Assembly: GCF_001854885.1 (NCBI RefSeq)
Contig: NZ_MDDV01000013.1
Location: forward strand, 191,855-255,854
Source of the DNA: Ensifer sp. LCM 4579
Lineage (GTDB): Bacteria > Pseudomonadota > Alphaproteobacteria > Rhizobiales > Rhizobiaceae
Direction: 5' to 3'
Length of the DNA: 64,000 bases
Translations under genes and position numbers: made by a program
Notes under the pieces: generated by a model
Databases searched by the model: none
What the model saw: the letters and a program-made list of their open reading frames with translations, nothing else
What the model was told of the DNA's origin: nothing
Shown here: in pieces, positions 52,771 through 61,587 of the stretch
Layout of the letters: every line of letters starts with the position of its first letter
Position numbering within the stretch: the first letter of the stretch is position 1

Positions 52771-53790
52771 ATGGACCAGGACAGAACGGCATTGTCGATA
52801 GCGGCGCTGGTCGGGCGAGCGAAAGTGGCACTTAGCCATTGGGGACTGGCCGGGCAGACACCGGAACTGCTGAAATTCCGGGAGAACGCGGTATTCCGGA
52901 TCCGCCTGGGCGATGGTGCGCCCGCCGCCCTTCGGCTGCATCGCCCGGGCTATCACGACGATCGCGCGCTGGCCTCCGAGCTGCAGTGGATGACGGCGCT
53001 CAAGGCCGGCGGCATCCATGTCCCCGCGCCCATCCAAACCCTCGACGGCCGCGATCACGTGACCTTGCCAGCCGCTTCGCCTTTTGCGAAACAACATGCC
53101 GACATCGTCAGTTGGATGCACGGCGAAGAGCTCGGCCGCTCCGGCACACCGCTCCGCCAGGCGCCCGAACGGCTGACGGAGATATTCGGGCAGCTCGGCC
53201 AGGCAATGGCCGAACTGCACAATGTCTCCGACCGGTGGACGCCGCCGGCATCCTTCATCCGTCCGGCATGGGACTTCGACGGACTGCTCGGGGAGAATCC
53301 CTTCTGGGGGCGCTTCTGGGACTGCCCTGGCCTGGAGCCCCACAAGGCAAGGCAGCTCGCGGCGCTACGGCCGCTCCTCGCTGAGCGCTTGAGAGAGGCC
53401 GACCACCTCGGCCTCGACTATGGCCTCATCCATGCGGACCTGGTGCGCGAGAACGTGCTCGTCGGAACTGATCGCGTGGAACTCATCGATTTCGACGATG
53501 CCGGTTACGGTTGGCGCATGTTCGACATCGCAACCACGCTCCTCAGGAACCGCGGCGAACCGCATTTCGGCCTGATCCAGACGTCCCTCATCGCCGGATA
53601 TCGCAGCCGGCGGCCGCTGCCGGATGCAGCGCTCGATACTCTGCCGCTCTTCCTGCTCATCCGAAGCCTCACCTATATCGGCTGGGTCGGCAACCGTCCG
53701 GAGACGCCCAATGCCGATGAACGATTGACGCGATATGTGAAGGAGGCGCTGGAGCTTGCCGGGCCTATTCTTCAGCCGCCCAAGGCTTGA
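52771..53790 (+). CDS. APH/choline-kinase-fold phosphotransferase
   Basis: Kinase-fold protein of 339 aa. Catalytic loop LGLDYGLIHADLVRENVLV (Asp and Asn), metal-binding LIDFDDAGYGWRMFD, and an N-terminal lobe LKFRENAVFRIRLGDGAPA. Members include homoserine kinase ThrB-like, choline kinase and human hydroxylysine kinase (HYKK/AGPHD1). The neighbour is a phospholyase-like PLP enzyme, so the likely substrate is a hydroxylated amine or amino acid, not an aminoglycoside drug. The start at 52771 (MDQDRTALS) follows AGCGGCGCC; a longer reading upstream overlaps the PLP gene. Confidence 0.82.
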   Translation: MDQDRTALSIAALVGRAKVALSHWGLAGQTPELLKFRENAVFRIRLGDGAPAALRLHRPGYHDDRALASELQWMTALKAGGIHVPAPIQTLDGRDHVTLPAASPFAKQHADIVSWMHGEELGRSGTPLRQAPERLTEIFGQLGQAMAELHNVSDRWTPPASFIRPAWDFDGLLGENPFWGRFWDCPGLEPHKARQLAALRPLLAERLREADHLGLDYGLIHADLVRENVLVGTDRVELIDFDDAGYGWRMFDIATTLLRNRGEPHFGLIQTSLIAGYRSRRPLPDAALDTLPLFLLIRSLTYIGWVGNRPETPNADERLTRYVKEALELAGPILQPPKA

Positions 53791-53922
53791 GGTAATGCCG
53801 GTCGGGAGATATCCGGCGAACAAGCCGGCACCGATCATCGTTCTTACCGCTCGCCCGCGGTCTTCGTGCCCTGACCTTTCGTTTCCGCAATCCGACGCGA
53901 TCCGCAAAAGTTGCTGTAGATA

Positions 53923-54816
53923 CTACATGTCGCCCGGCGTTGCCGCCTCTGGCTGCAGATGGCGGCGACGCCAGGCGGCCGGCGCCTCGCCAGTCCGTCT
54001 GCGGAAGAAGCGGGAGAAATACGCCGGGTCATCGAAGCCAATCTCGCGACCGATGTCCTCCACCGAGCGAATGGTGAATTTCAACAACCGTTTTGCTTCG
54101 AGAAGTCGTCGCTCGAGCAGCATTTCCTTCACGGTCTGCCCGAAGACTTCGCGGGACGCCTTGTCGAGCAGGTGCGGCGTCGTCGACAGCGAGGCGACAT
54201 ACCGCCCTACGGGCCAATCCTCCTTATAGTGCTCGTCGATGGAGCGGCGGAGCGCCATGCCGAGCGAAACCGTCGGGGACATCGCGTCAGGGCTGCCCAC
54301 GCCCCCGAGCCGCGCCATCATCGACAGGACCGCCGATATCAATCCGATCAGGACCTTCTCGCCCGAATTTCCGCCGACGCGGTATTCATCCGCAACCATT
54401 TCGAGCAGCGAGCCTATCCTCTTCCATGTGAAATCGACGCTTTCCCCCGTCAGCACGATGGGCGTATTGAGGTCGAGCTCCACCTGTGTGGCCATCGCTC
54501 GCAGGAGATCGTCCGATATCGAAACCACGATCGCGTCCGACTGCTCGCCGACATCGAATCCGTGCACGATATTGCTCGGCACGAAACTGATGGTGGGAGC
54601 CGAAAAACTCCAAGTCTGGTCTTCAACGCGGTAAGTGCCGCCACCCTGGAACCAATAGGTTATCTGTCCCATCAGCGGATGCTTATGCGGCGCAACATGA
54701 CCGAAATGCACACTCTTTCGCTCCATGACTGTCTCGACGTGGAGAAAGCCGACGTCGAGCGCACGGCTGGGTTCGCCATAAACAAAGAAAGCCGGAACGT
54801 CGCGTCGCGCAGTCAT
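53923..54816 (-). CDS. hpaA: AraC-family regulator, HpaA-like
   Basis: Regulator of 297 aa. An N-terminal cupin-type sensor (VAPHKHPLMGQITYWFQGGG) and a C-terminal pair of helix-turn-helix motifs (YVASLSTTPHLLDKASREVF and IRSVEDIGREIGFDDPAYFS, ending RFFRRRTGEAPAAWRRR). The pattern matches the HpaA/PobR group that activates the 4-hydroxyphenylacetate hydroxylase genes. It diverges from hpaB, 96 nt away, which fits activation of hpaBC. It is convergent with the kinase gene. Confidence 0.85.
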   Translation of the reverse strand: MTARRDVPAFFVYGEPSRALDVGFLHVETVMERKSVHFGHVAPHKHPLMGQITYWFQGGGTYRVEDQTWSFSAPTISFVPSNIVHGFDVGEQSDAIVVSISDDLLRAMATQVELDLNTPIVLTGESVDFTWKRIGSLLEMVADEYRVGGNSGEKVLIGLISAVLSMMARLGGVGSPDAMSPTVSLGMALRRSIDEHYKEDWPVGRYVASLSTTPHLLDKASREVFGQTVKEMLLERRLLEAKRLLKFTIRSVEDIGREIGFDDPAYFSRFFRRRTGEAPAAWRRRHLQPEAATPGDM

Positions 54817-54912
54817 GCCGGAAAAAGTACCAGCGGATTGCCATCTTTGTCCATGGTCTGCCGCGCCATCCCGATTTAGCGTTTGTCAACATTTCAAGGG
54901 AGGAAATTCGAG

Positions 54913-56475
54913 ATGCGTGCCGAAGACCACCGAAACGACAAAACCCGTCCGTTTACCGGCGCCGAATATCTGGCGAGCCTGCGCGACGGGCGCGAAGTCT
55001 ACATCAACGGCGAGCGCATCGCCGACGTGACCGCCCACCCGTCGATGCGCAACTCGGCTCGTTCGATTGCCCGGATGTATGACGCGCTGCATGACGAGAA
55101 GACGAAGGACCGCCTGACGTCTCCGACCGATACCGGATCGGGCGGCTACACACACAAGTATTTCCGCGTGGCGAAATCTTCCGCGGAACTCGCCGCCCAG
55201 CAGGGCGCGATCGCCGACTGGGCGCGCATGTCCTATGGCTGGATGGGCCGCACCGCCGACTACAAGGCCGCGCTGATGAACACGCTTGGGGCAAACGCCG
55301 ACTGGTACGGCCCGTTCAAGGAAAACGCGCTTGCCTGGCACCGCCGCGCGCAGGAATCCGTCCTCTTCATGAACCACGCGATCGTCAATCCGCCGATCGA
55401 CCGCCATAAGCCGGCCGACGCGGTGAAGGATGTCTTCGTTCATATCACCAAGGAAACCGACGCCGGCATCTACGTCTCTGGCGCGAAGGTGGTCGCCACC
55501 TCCTCGGCGCTGACGCACTACAACTTCCTCGCCCAGAGCTCGGCGACGGTCACGGAAGACCCATCGCTCTCGGTCATGTTCATCGTCCCGATGAACGCGC
55601 CGGGCATCAAGATGTTCTGCCGTGTCTCCTACGAACAGACGGCCAATGGCGCCGGCCATCCATTCGACTATCCGCTGTCTTCGCGCTTCGACGAGAACGA
55701 CGCTATCCTGGTGCTCGACAACGTCTTCGTCCCCTGGGAGGACGTGCTGGTGTTGCGCGACGCGGCCAAGATCCTCTCCTTCCACCCGGCCTCGGGTTTC
55801 ATGCACGGCTACTGCTTCCAGGGCTGCACGCGTTTTGCCGTGAAGCTCGACTTCCTCGCCGGACTGCTGGCCAAGGCGCTGCGCGCCACCGGCGGTGACG
55901 CCTTCCGCGGCAATCAGGCGGCGCTTGGCGAAGTGATCGCGTTGCGGCACATGTTCTGGAGCTTTTCGAATGCGATGGCCCACAATCCCATTCCTTGGGC
56001 CAATGGTGCCGTCCTGCCGAATCTCGAAGCGGCGCTCTCCTACCGCACTTTCATGTCTGAAGCCTATCCACGCGTCATCGAAACGGTCCGCAAGGTCGTC
56101 GCATCGGGCCTCATTTACCTCCCTTCCTCTGCCAAGGATTTCGCCAACCCGGAGATCGACCGCTATCTCGCCCAATATGTCCGCGGCTCGAACGACATGG
56201 GCCACATCGAGCGCATCAAGATCATGAAGCTTTTATGGGATGCGACCGGCACAGAATTCGGCGGCCGCCACGCGCTCTACGAACTGAACTATGCCGGCGC
56301 GCCGGAAGAAGTTCGCTTGCAGGTGCTGAAAGGGGCCGAGCGTGGCGGGAGGCTGAAGGAGATGGAAGCGCTCGTCGACCAATGCATGGCCGACTACGAC
56401 GAGAACGGCTGGACCGGCGACACCTGGCTGCAGCCGCTCGATGACGCCGCTGCCGTCCGCGATGCGGCCGAATGA
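54913..56475 (+). CDS. hpaB: 4-hydroxyphenylacetate 3-monooxygenase, oxygenase component
   Basis: FADH2-using monooxygenase of 520 aa that hydroxylates 4-hydroxyphenylacetate to homoprotocatechuate. Family marks: RPFTGAEYLASLRDGREVYI, RMSYGWMGRTADYKAALM, DAGIYVSGAKVVATSSAL, DENDAILVLDNVFVPWEDVL and MGHIERIKIMKLLWDATGTE. The start at 54913 has the SD GGGAGG; an in-frame TTG at 54883 is disfavoured. It pairs with hpaC, whose start lies 10 nt after the stop. Tyramine or other phenols can also be substrates in this family. Confidence 0.95.
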   Translation: MRAEDHRNDKTRPFTGAEYLASLRDGREVYINGERIADVTAHPSMRNSARSIARMYDALHDEKTKDRLTSPTDTGSGGYTHKYFRVAKSSAELAAQQGAIADWARMSYGWMGRTADYKAALMNTLGANADWYGPFKENALAWHRRAQESVLFMNHAIVNPPIDRHKPADAVKDVFVHITKETDAGIYVSGAKVVATSSALTHYNFLAQSSATVTEDPSLSVMFIVPMNAPGIKMFCRVSYEQTANGAGHPFDYPLSSRFDENDAILVLDNVFVPWEDVLVLRDAAKILSFHPASGFMHGYCFQGCTRFAVKLDFLAGLLAKALRATGGDAFRGNQAALGEVIALRHMFWSFSNAMAHNPIPWANGAVLPNLEAALSYRTFMSEAYPRVIETVRKVVASGLIYLPSSAKDFANPEIDRYLAQYVRGSNDMGHIERIKIMKLLWDATGTEFGGRHALYELNYAGAPEEVRLQVLKGAERGGRLKEMEALVDQCMADYDENGWTGDTWLQPLDDAAAVRDAAE

Positions 56476-56485
56476 GGGCGTCGTC

Positions 56486-56998
56486 ATGGAAACCGCCGTC
56501 TCCAAGACCGAATTCCGCGACGCGATGGCGCGGGTCTGCGCCCCCGTCAATGTCATCACCACCAACGGGCCCTCCGGGCGCGGCGGATTCACCGCCACCG
56601 CCATGTGTTCGGTCACCGACGAGCCGCCGACGCTCCTCGTCTGTATGAACAGTCGTTCGGCCCAGACTGGACTCTTTGTCGAGAACCGCCGTTTCTGCGT
56701 CAATGTGCTGACGGGCGAGCACAAGGACCTCGCCGCCTACTTTGCCGGCCAGCAGGCGGACATGGACGCCCGGTATGCGGCAGCCGAGTGGATCGATCTC
56801 AAGTCCGGCAACCAGGCGCTCGCCGATGCGATCGTCTCCTTCGACTGCCGTCTGGTCGAGGCGCGCCTTGTCGGCACGCACAATATCTTCATCGGCGAGG
56901 CGGTGGAAATCCGTACCCGCAAGGATGGCCATGCGCTGCTCTATTTCGACCGCAACTACGTGCATGTGCCCACGCAGGCGGGCAGCTTCGGCGGCTGA
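56486..56998 (+). CDS. hpaC: 4-hydroxyphenylacetate 3-monooxygenase, flavin reductase component
   Basis: NADH:FAD oxidoreductase of 170 aa that supplies FADH2 to HpaB. Flavin-reductase-like domain marks: VCAPVNVITTNGPSGRGGFT, ATAMCSVTDEPPTLLVCMN and VNVLTGEHKDLAAYFAGQ. The start at 56486 (METAVSKTEF) fits HpaC length; a longer reading begins within hpaB. It is closely coupled to hpaB. About 95 nt follow before hpaF, with a promoter and operator candidate. Confidence 0.94.
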   Translation: METAVSKTEFRDAMARVCAPVNVITTNGPSGRGGFTATAMCSVTDEPPTLLVCMNSRSAQTGLFVENRRFCVNVLTGEHKDLAAYFAGQQADMDARYAAAEWIDLKSGNQALADAIVSFDCRLVEARLVGTHNIFIGEAVEIRTRKDGHALLYFDRNYVHVPTQAGSFGG

Positions 56999-57033
56999 CA
57001 GGCAGGCGCCAATCCGTCCGCTCGCGAATTGCC

Positions 57034-57067
57034 ACTTGACAGCGTCGTTATTATTTAACATGTTAAT
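57034..57067 (+). promoter_or_regulatory. Promoter and palindromic operator of the hpaF-led operon
   Basis: TTGACA at 57034-57039 is a good -35 hexamer. A perfect palindrome TTAACATGTTAA at 57053-57064, inside an AT-rich stretch, sits where a -10 region would lie. The form fits a MarR-type regulator such as HpaR/HpcR, known to repress homoprotocatechuate genes in enterics; no such gene is in the window. Confidence 0.6.
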
Positions 57068-57094
57068 AAAAAACCGGAGCGCGCGGGAGGACCG

Positions 57095-57481
57095 ATGCCG
57101 CATCTCACCGTGGAATACTCCGCCAATCTCGACGGACGGGCCGATATCGCCGCGTTCTGCGGTGGCTTGCTGAAGGCGGTGCTGTCGACGGGGCTTTTCG
57201 AAGTCGGCGCCGTACGCGTCCGTGCAGTTCGATGCGCTGATTATGCAATCGCCGACCAACTGCCGGAGAATGCCTTTGTCGACCTGAGCTTCCGCATCGG
57301 CACCGGCCGCTCGCCGGAGGAAAAAAAACGCGCCGGCGAAGCGATCTTCGCGGCGGCAAGCGAGGCGCTCGCGCCCTTGTTCGGGACGCCGCATTTCGCG
57401 CTCTCACTCGAAATTCGCGAGATTGATCCGGATCTGAGCTGGAAGAGAAACGCGATCCATCCGCGTCTTCGCGGTCAGTAG
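57095..57481 (+). CDS. hpaF: 5-carboxymethyl-2-hydroxymuconate delta-isomerase
   Basis: Tautomerase-superfamily enzyme of 128 aa (HpcD/CHMI). The catalytic N-terminal Pro is exposed after Met removal (MPHLTVEYSANLDGRADI). Other marks: FVDLSFRIGTGRSPEEKKRA and LSLEIREIDPDLSWKRNAIH. It isomerises 5-carboxymethyl-2-hydroxymuconate after HpaE. SD GCGGGAGGACCG. It is first in hpaF-hpaE-hpaD and lies just after the TTAACATGTTAA operator. Confidence 0.93.
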   Translation: MPHLTVEYSANLDGRADIAAFCGGLLKAVLSTGLFEVGAVRVRAVRCADYAIADQLPENAFVDLSFRIGTGRSPEEKKRAGEAIFAAASEALAPLFGTPHFALSLEIREIDPDLSWKRNAIHPRLRGQ

Positions 57482-57518
57482 CCACCCGGGAGCCGGAAAA
57501 CGTAACGCCAGGGATCAG

Positions 57519-59039
57519 ATGATGTCGAAATTGCAGGAAAACATAGCCAAGGCCGAGGACTATCTCGCCCGTTTCAAGAAGAACGGAGTGCTAAACCGAA
57601 TCGACGGCAAGGATGTCGCGGCAGCGGACGGCTCGACCTACGAGGCCATCTCGCCCGTCGACTTGAAGCCGCTTGCGACAGTCGCTCGTGGCAAGGCAGA
57701 GGACATCGACCGTGCCGCCAAGGCAGCGAAGGCGGCCTTCGCCGAATGGGCTGCCATGTCGGGCGAGGCGCGCAAGAAGCTCCTGCACAAGGTCGCCGAT
57801 GCGATCGTGGCGCGTGCCGAGGAGATCGCCTTCATCGAATGCGTGGATACCGGGCAGTCGCTGAAGTTCATGGCCAAGGCCGCCCTGCGTGGTGCCGAAA
57901 ACTTCCGCTTCTTCGCCGATCGCGCCCCGGAAGCCCGCGACGGCAAGTCGTTGCGTGCTGACGGCCAGGTCAACCTGACCACCCGTGTACCGATCGGTCC
58001 GGTCGGCGTGATCACGCCGTGGAACACGCCCTTCATGCTGTCGACCTGGAAGATCGCGCCGGCGCTCGCCGCCGGCTGCACCATCGTTCACAAGCCGGCG
58101 GAATTCTCGCCGCTGACGGCCCGCCTGCTCGTCGAGATTGCCGAGGAAGCCGGCCTGCCGAAAGGTGTGTGGAACCTCGTCAACGGCTTCGGCGAGGATG
58201 CCGGCAAGGCGCTGACCGAGCATCCTCTGATCAAGGCGATCGGCTTCGTCGGCGAGAGCCGCACAGGCTCGATGATCATGCGCCAGGGTGCCGAGACGCT
58301 GAAGCGCGTGCATTTCGAACTTGGCGGCAAGAACCCCGTGGTCGTCTTCGCCGATGCTGATCTCGAGCGTGCCGCCGATGCAGCCGTCTTCATGATCTAT
58401 TCGCTGAACGGCGAACGCTGCACCTCGTCTTCCCGCCTGCTGGTGGAGAAAAGCATTTACGAGCAATTCACCGCGCTGGTCGCAGAGAAGGCGAGCCGCA
58501 TCAAGGTCGGCCATCCGCTCGATCCTGAGACGGTCGTCGGTCCGCTCATCCATCCCGTGCACGAGAAGAAGGTGCTCGAATATATCGCCATCGGCCGGGC
58601 GGAAGGCGCCAAGGTTGCCACGGGCGGTACCAAGCTCGACGGCCCGGGCGGCGGCTGCTACGTGTCGCCGACGCTCTTCACCGCCGCCAACAACAAGATG
58701 CGCATCGCCCAGGAGGAGATCTTCGGGCCGGTGCTGACCGCCATCCCGTTCAAGGACGAAGAGGAGGCGCAGGCTCTCGCCAACGACGTCCAGTACGGCC
58801 TGACCGGCTATCTCTGGACCTCCGACGTCACGCGTGCCTTCCGCTTCACCGATCGTCTCGAGGCCGGGATGATCTGGGTGAACTCGGAAAATGTCCGGCA
58901 CCTGCCCACCCCCTTCGGAGGCGTCAAGAACTCCGGCATCGGCCGCGACGGCGGCGACTGGTCTTTCGACTTCTACATGGAGACGAAAAACATCGCCTTC
59001 GCGACCAAGCCGCACGCCATTCAGAAGCTGGGCGGTTGA
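57519..59039 (+). CDS. hpaE: 5-carboxymethyl-2-hydroxymuconate semialdehyde dehydrogenase
   Basis: NAD-dependent aldehyde dehydrogenase of 506 aa (505 if the second ATG at 57522 is used). NAD site GVITPWNTPFMLSTWKIAPA, general base Glu in HFELGGKNPVVVF, nucleophile C301 in NGERCTSSSRLL, C-terminal PTPFGGVKNSGIGRDGGDWS. It oxidises the ring-cleavage semialdehyde made by HpaD. Position between hpaF and hpaD supports HpaE over generic ALDH. The paralogue at 44-45.6 kb belongs to a different module. Confidence 0.93.
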   Translation: MMSKLQENIAKAEDYLARFKKNGVLNRIDGKDVAAADGSTYEAISPVDLKPLATVARGKAEDIDRAAKAAKAAFAEWAAMSGEARKKLLHKVADAIVARAEEIAFIECVDTGQSLKFMAKAALRGAENFRFFADRAPEARDGKSLRADGQVNLTTRVPIGPVGVITPWNTPFMLSTWKIAPALAAGCTIVHKPAEFSPLTARLLVEIAEEAGLPKGVWNLVNGFGEDAGKALTEHPLIKAIGFVGESRTGSMIMRQGAETLKRVHFELGGKNPVVVFADADLERAADAAVFMIYSLNGERCTSSSRLLVEKSIYEQFTALVAEKASRIKVGHPLDPETVVGPLIHPVHEKKVLEYIAIGRAEGAKVATGGTKLDGPGGGCYVSPTLFTAANNKMRIAQEEIFGPVLTAIPFKDEEEAQALANDVQYGLTGYLWTSDVTRAFRFTDRLEAGMIWVNSENVRHLPTPFGGVKNSGIGRDGGDWSFDFYMETKNIAFATKPHAIQKLGG

Positions 59040-59100
59040 CGAGCAACAATCATCACAGACATACCCGCCGCCCTTGGCGAGCGGGCCGGAGGAGGACCCG

Positions 59101-60081
59101 ATGCCGATACCCAAGCCCAATCTCTACCCGCCCTTCAACATCGTGCGGCTCTCCCATGTCGAGCTCGGGGTGACCGACCTTGCCAGATCGCGTGCCTTCT
59201 ATGTCGACACGCTCGGCCTGCAGGTGACCGACGAATTTTCGGACACGATCTATCTGCGCGCCATGGAAGAGCGCGGCCACCATTGCATTGTGCTGAAGAA
59301 ATCCGGCAAGGCGGAAGCCCGCGACCTCGGCTTCAAGGTCTTCAGCGAGGAGGACCTCGACAGGGCGGCGCATTTCTTCAAGGCCAAGGACCTGCCGGTT
59401 GAATGGGTGGAGCGTGCCTACCAGGCGCGCACCTTCCGCACCCGCGATCCGCACGGCATCCCGCTCGAATTCTATTCGAAGATGGACCGGCTGCCGCCGA
59501 TCCACCAGCAATACGCGCTCTACAGGGGCGTCAAGCCGCTCAGGATCGACCATTTCAATTGCTTCTCGCCGAATGTCGACGAGAGCGTTGCCTTCTACAA
59601 CGAGCTCGGTTTCCGGGTGACGGAATACACCGAGGACGAGGAAACCGGCCGCCTCTGGGCCGCCTGGACGCACCGCAAGGGCGGCGTCCACGACATTGCC
59701 TTCACCAATGGCCGCGGCCCGCGCCTGCATCACACCGCCTTCTGGGTGCCGACGCCGCTCAACATCATCGACCTGCTGGACCTGATGTCGACCACCGGCT
59801 GGGTCTCGAATATCGAGCGCGGCCCCGGACGCCACGGCATCTCCAACGCCTTCTTCCTCTACATCCTCGATCCGGACGGCCATCGCATCGAGATCTACTG
59901 CTCGGATTACCAGACGGTCGATCCGGACCTCGAGCCGATCAAGTGGGACCTGAAGGACCCGCAGCGACAGACGCTCTGGGGCGCACCGGCGCCGAAATCC
60001 TGGTTCGAACATGGCAGCCTATTCGCCGGGGCCGCCGTGGTGGACTCCGTGCTGGAGGCACAGCCAATCATCGCACCCTGA
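59101..60081 (+). CDS. hpaD: 3,4-dihydroxyphenylacetate 2,3-dioxygenase (homoprotocatechuate)
   Basis: Extradiol dioxygenase of 326 aa of the type I (glyoxalase/VOC) class that opens the homoprotocatechuate ring next to the diol. Two VOC modules: the first RLSHVELGVTDLARSRAFYV, the second RIDHFNCFSPNVDESVAFYN. Metal ligands are the His in IDHFNCFS, the His in RLHHTAFWV and the Glu in HRIEIYCSDY. SD GGAGGAGGACCCG sets the start at 59101. It is unlike the enteric HpaD of the LigB type; this form matches Brevibacterium/Arthrobacter-type HPCD, which is also found in other groups. Confidence 0.94.
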   Translation: MPIPKPNLYPPFNIVRLSHVELGVTDLARSRAFYVDTLGLQVTDEFSDTIYLRAMEERGHHCIVLKKSGKAEARDLGFKVFSEEDLDRAAHFFKAKDLPVEWVERAYQARTFRTRDPHGIPLEFYSKMDRLPPIHQQYALYRGVKPLRIDHFNCFSPNVDESVAFYNELGFRVTEYTEDEETGRLWAAWTHRKGGVHDIAFTNGRGPRLHHTAFWVPTPLNIIDLLDLMSTTGWVSNIERGPGRHGISNAFFLYILDPDGHRIEIYCSDYQTVDPDLEPIKWDLKDPQRQTLWGAPAPKSWFEHGSLFAGAAVVDSVLEAQPIIAP

Positions 60082-60158
60082 CGATCGGCCGCTCAGCGCG
60101 CCGGGGGAAAACACGCGCGCGTCGAAACATTCAGCAATGTCCGCGAGGAGACAAAGAG

Positions 60159-61574
60159 ATGGATGAAGCCACCTTCGCCGAGTGGTCGAGAAAGGCCGCA
60201 GAATGGGGCGCCGCATACCGCGCCTCGCTTAGAGACCGCCCCGTGCGCGCCCAAACGGCGCCCGGCGACATCGCCGCGCAGCTACCAGCCGCCCCGCCGC
60301 AGACCGGTGAGAGCATGGAAGCGATCTTTGCCGATTTCGAGAAGATCATCATGCCTGGGATGACACACTGGCAGCATCCGCGCTTCTTCGCCTATTTTCC
60401 GGCGAACGCGGCGCCGGTGTCCGTCGTCGCGGAATATCTCGTGTCAGCAATCGCCGCCCAGTGCATGCTCTGGCAGACTTCGCCTGCCGCAACCGAGCTT
60501 GAAACCAAGGTCCTGGACTGGCTGCGCCAGGCGATCGGCCTGCCGGAGGGCTTTGCCGGGGTGATCCAGGATTCCGCCTCCTCGGCAACGCTTTCCGCCG
60601 TCCTCGTCATGCGCGAGCGTGCGCTTGCCTGGAACGGCAACAAGGCGGGGCTCAGCGCCAATCCACGCCTGCGCGTCTATTCCTCGGATCAGGTTCACAC
60701 GTCGATCGATCGCGCCATCTGGGTTTCCGGCATCGGCGAGGACAATCTCGTGCGCATTCCGGTCGAGGGCGAAAAGCGCTCGATGGATTGTGCGGCGCTT
60801 GAAGCGGCGATCCTCCGCGACAAGGCGGCCGGCTATGTGCCTGCCGGTGTCATCGCCTGCACTGGCGGCACAAGCACCGGGGCATGTGACAATATCGCCG
60901 AAGTGGTTCGGATCGCCCATGCCCACGGTCTCTACGTGCATGTGGACGCGGCCTGGGCCGGTGCGGCGATGATCTGCGAGGAGTTCCGCCCTCTGTGGGC
61001 CGGTGTCGAGGCGGCCGACTCCATCGTCTTCAACCCACACAAATGGCTCGGCGCCCAATTCGACTGCTCGGCGCATTTCATCCGTAGCCCGGACGACCTG
61101 GTTCGCACGCTTGCGATCAAGCCCGAATATTTGAAGACCCACGGGAAGGACGGGATCATCAACTATTCCGAATGGACGGTGCCGCTTGGCCGGCGTTTTC
61201 GGGCGCTGAAACTTTGGTTCCTCTTGCGTTTCCATGGCCTGGAGGGACTCAAGGGCATGATCCGCAACCATGTCGCCTGGGCGGAGAAACTCGCCGAGCG
61301 GCTCGGCAAGGAGAATGGATTTGAGATCGTCACCAGGCCAATCTTCTCGCTTTTCTCGTTCCGGCACACGGGCAGCGGCGACCTCGATGCTCACAACCTC
61401 GCCCTCGTCAACGCCATCAACGATGACGGGCGGATCTATCTCACTCAGACCCGCGTCGACGGGCGTGTGGTGATCCGCTTCCAGGCGGGACAGTTCGATA
61501 TGACGGAGCACGATGCCGACATGGCCTTCGAAGTCGTCACCGAAATCGCAAAGAGCCTCGGCAGTCACGGCTAA
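60159..61574 (+). CDS. PLP-dependent aromatic amino acid decarboxylase
   Basis: Group II decarboxylase of 471 aa like TyrDC/DOPA/tryptophan decarboxylases. Marks: GMTHWQHPRFFAYFPANAAP, ACTGGTSTGACDNIAEVVRI, LYVHVDAAWAGAAMICEEFR with the PLP Asp, and Schiff-base K295 in FNPHKWLGAQFDCS. SD GCGAGGAGACAAAG. It lies between hpaD and hpaG on the same strand, about 80 nt after hpaD. Decarboxylation of tyrosine or DOPA to tyramine or dopamine would feed the 4-hydroxyphenylacetate route after amine oxidation. That link is inference; the exact substrate is open. Confidence 0.88.
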   Translation: MDEATFAEWSRKAAEWGAAYRASLRDRPVRAQTAPGDIAAQLPAAPPQTGESMEAIFADFEKIIMPGMTHWQHPRFFAYFPANAAPVSVVAEYLVSAIAAQCMLWQTSPAATELETKVLDWLRQAIGLPEGFAGVIQDSASSATLSAVLVMRERALAWNGNKAGLSANPRLRVYSSDQVHTSIDRAIWVSGIGEDNLVRIPVEGEKRSMDCAALEAAILRDKAAGYVPAGVIACTGGTSTGACDNIAEVVRIAHAHGLYVHVDAAWAGAAMICEEFRPLWAGVEAADSIVFNPHKWLGAQFDCSAHFIRSPDDLVRTLAIKPEYLKTHGKDGIINYSEWTVPLGRRFRALKLWFLLRFHGLEGLKGMIRNHVAWAEKLAERLGKENGFEIVTRPIFSLFSFRHTGSGDLDAHNLALVNAINDDGRIYLTQTRVDGRVVIRFQAGQFDMTEHDADMAFEVVTEIAKSLGSHG

Positions 61575-61587
61575 GCGAGGAGATCGC

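Noticed and set aside
52771-53790. An aminoglycoside resistance gene
   Set aside because: The kinase fold is shared by many small-molecule kinases. The neighbouring PLP enzymes, permease and dehydrogenase indicate catabolism.
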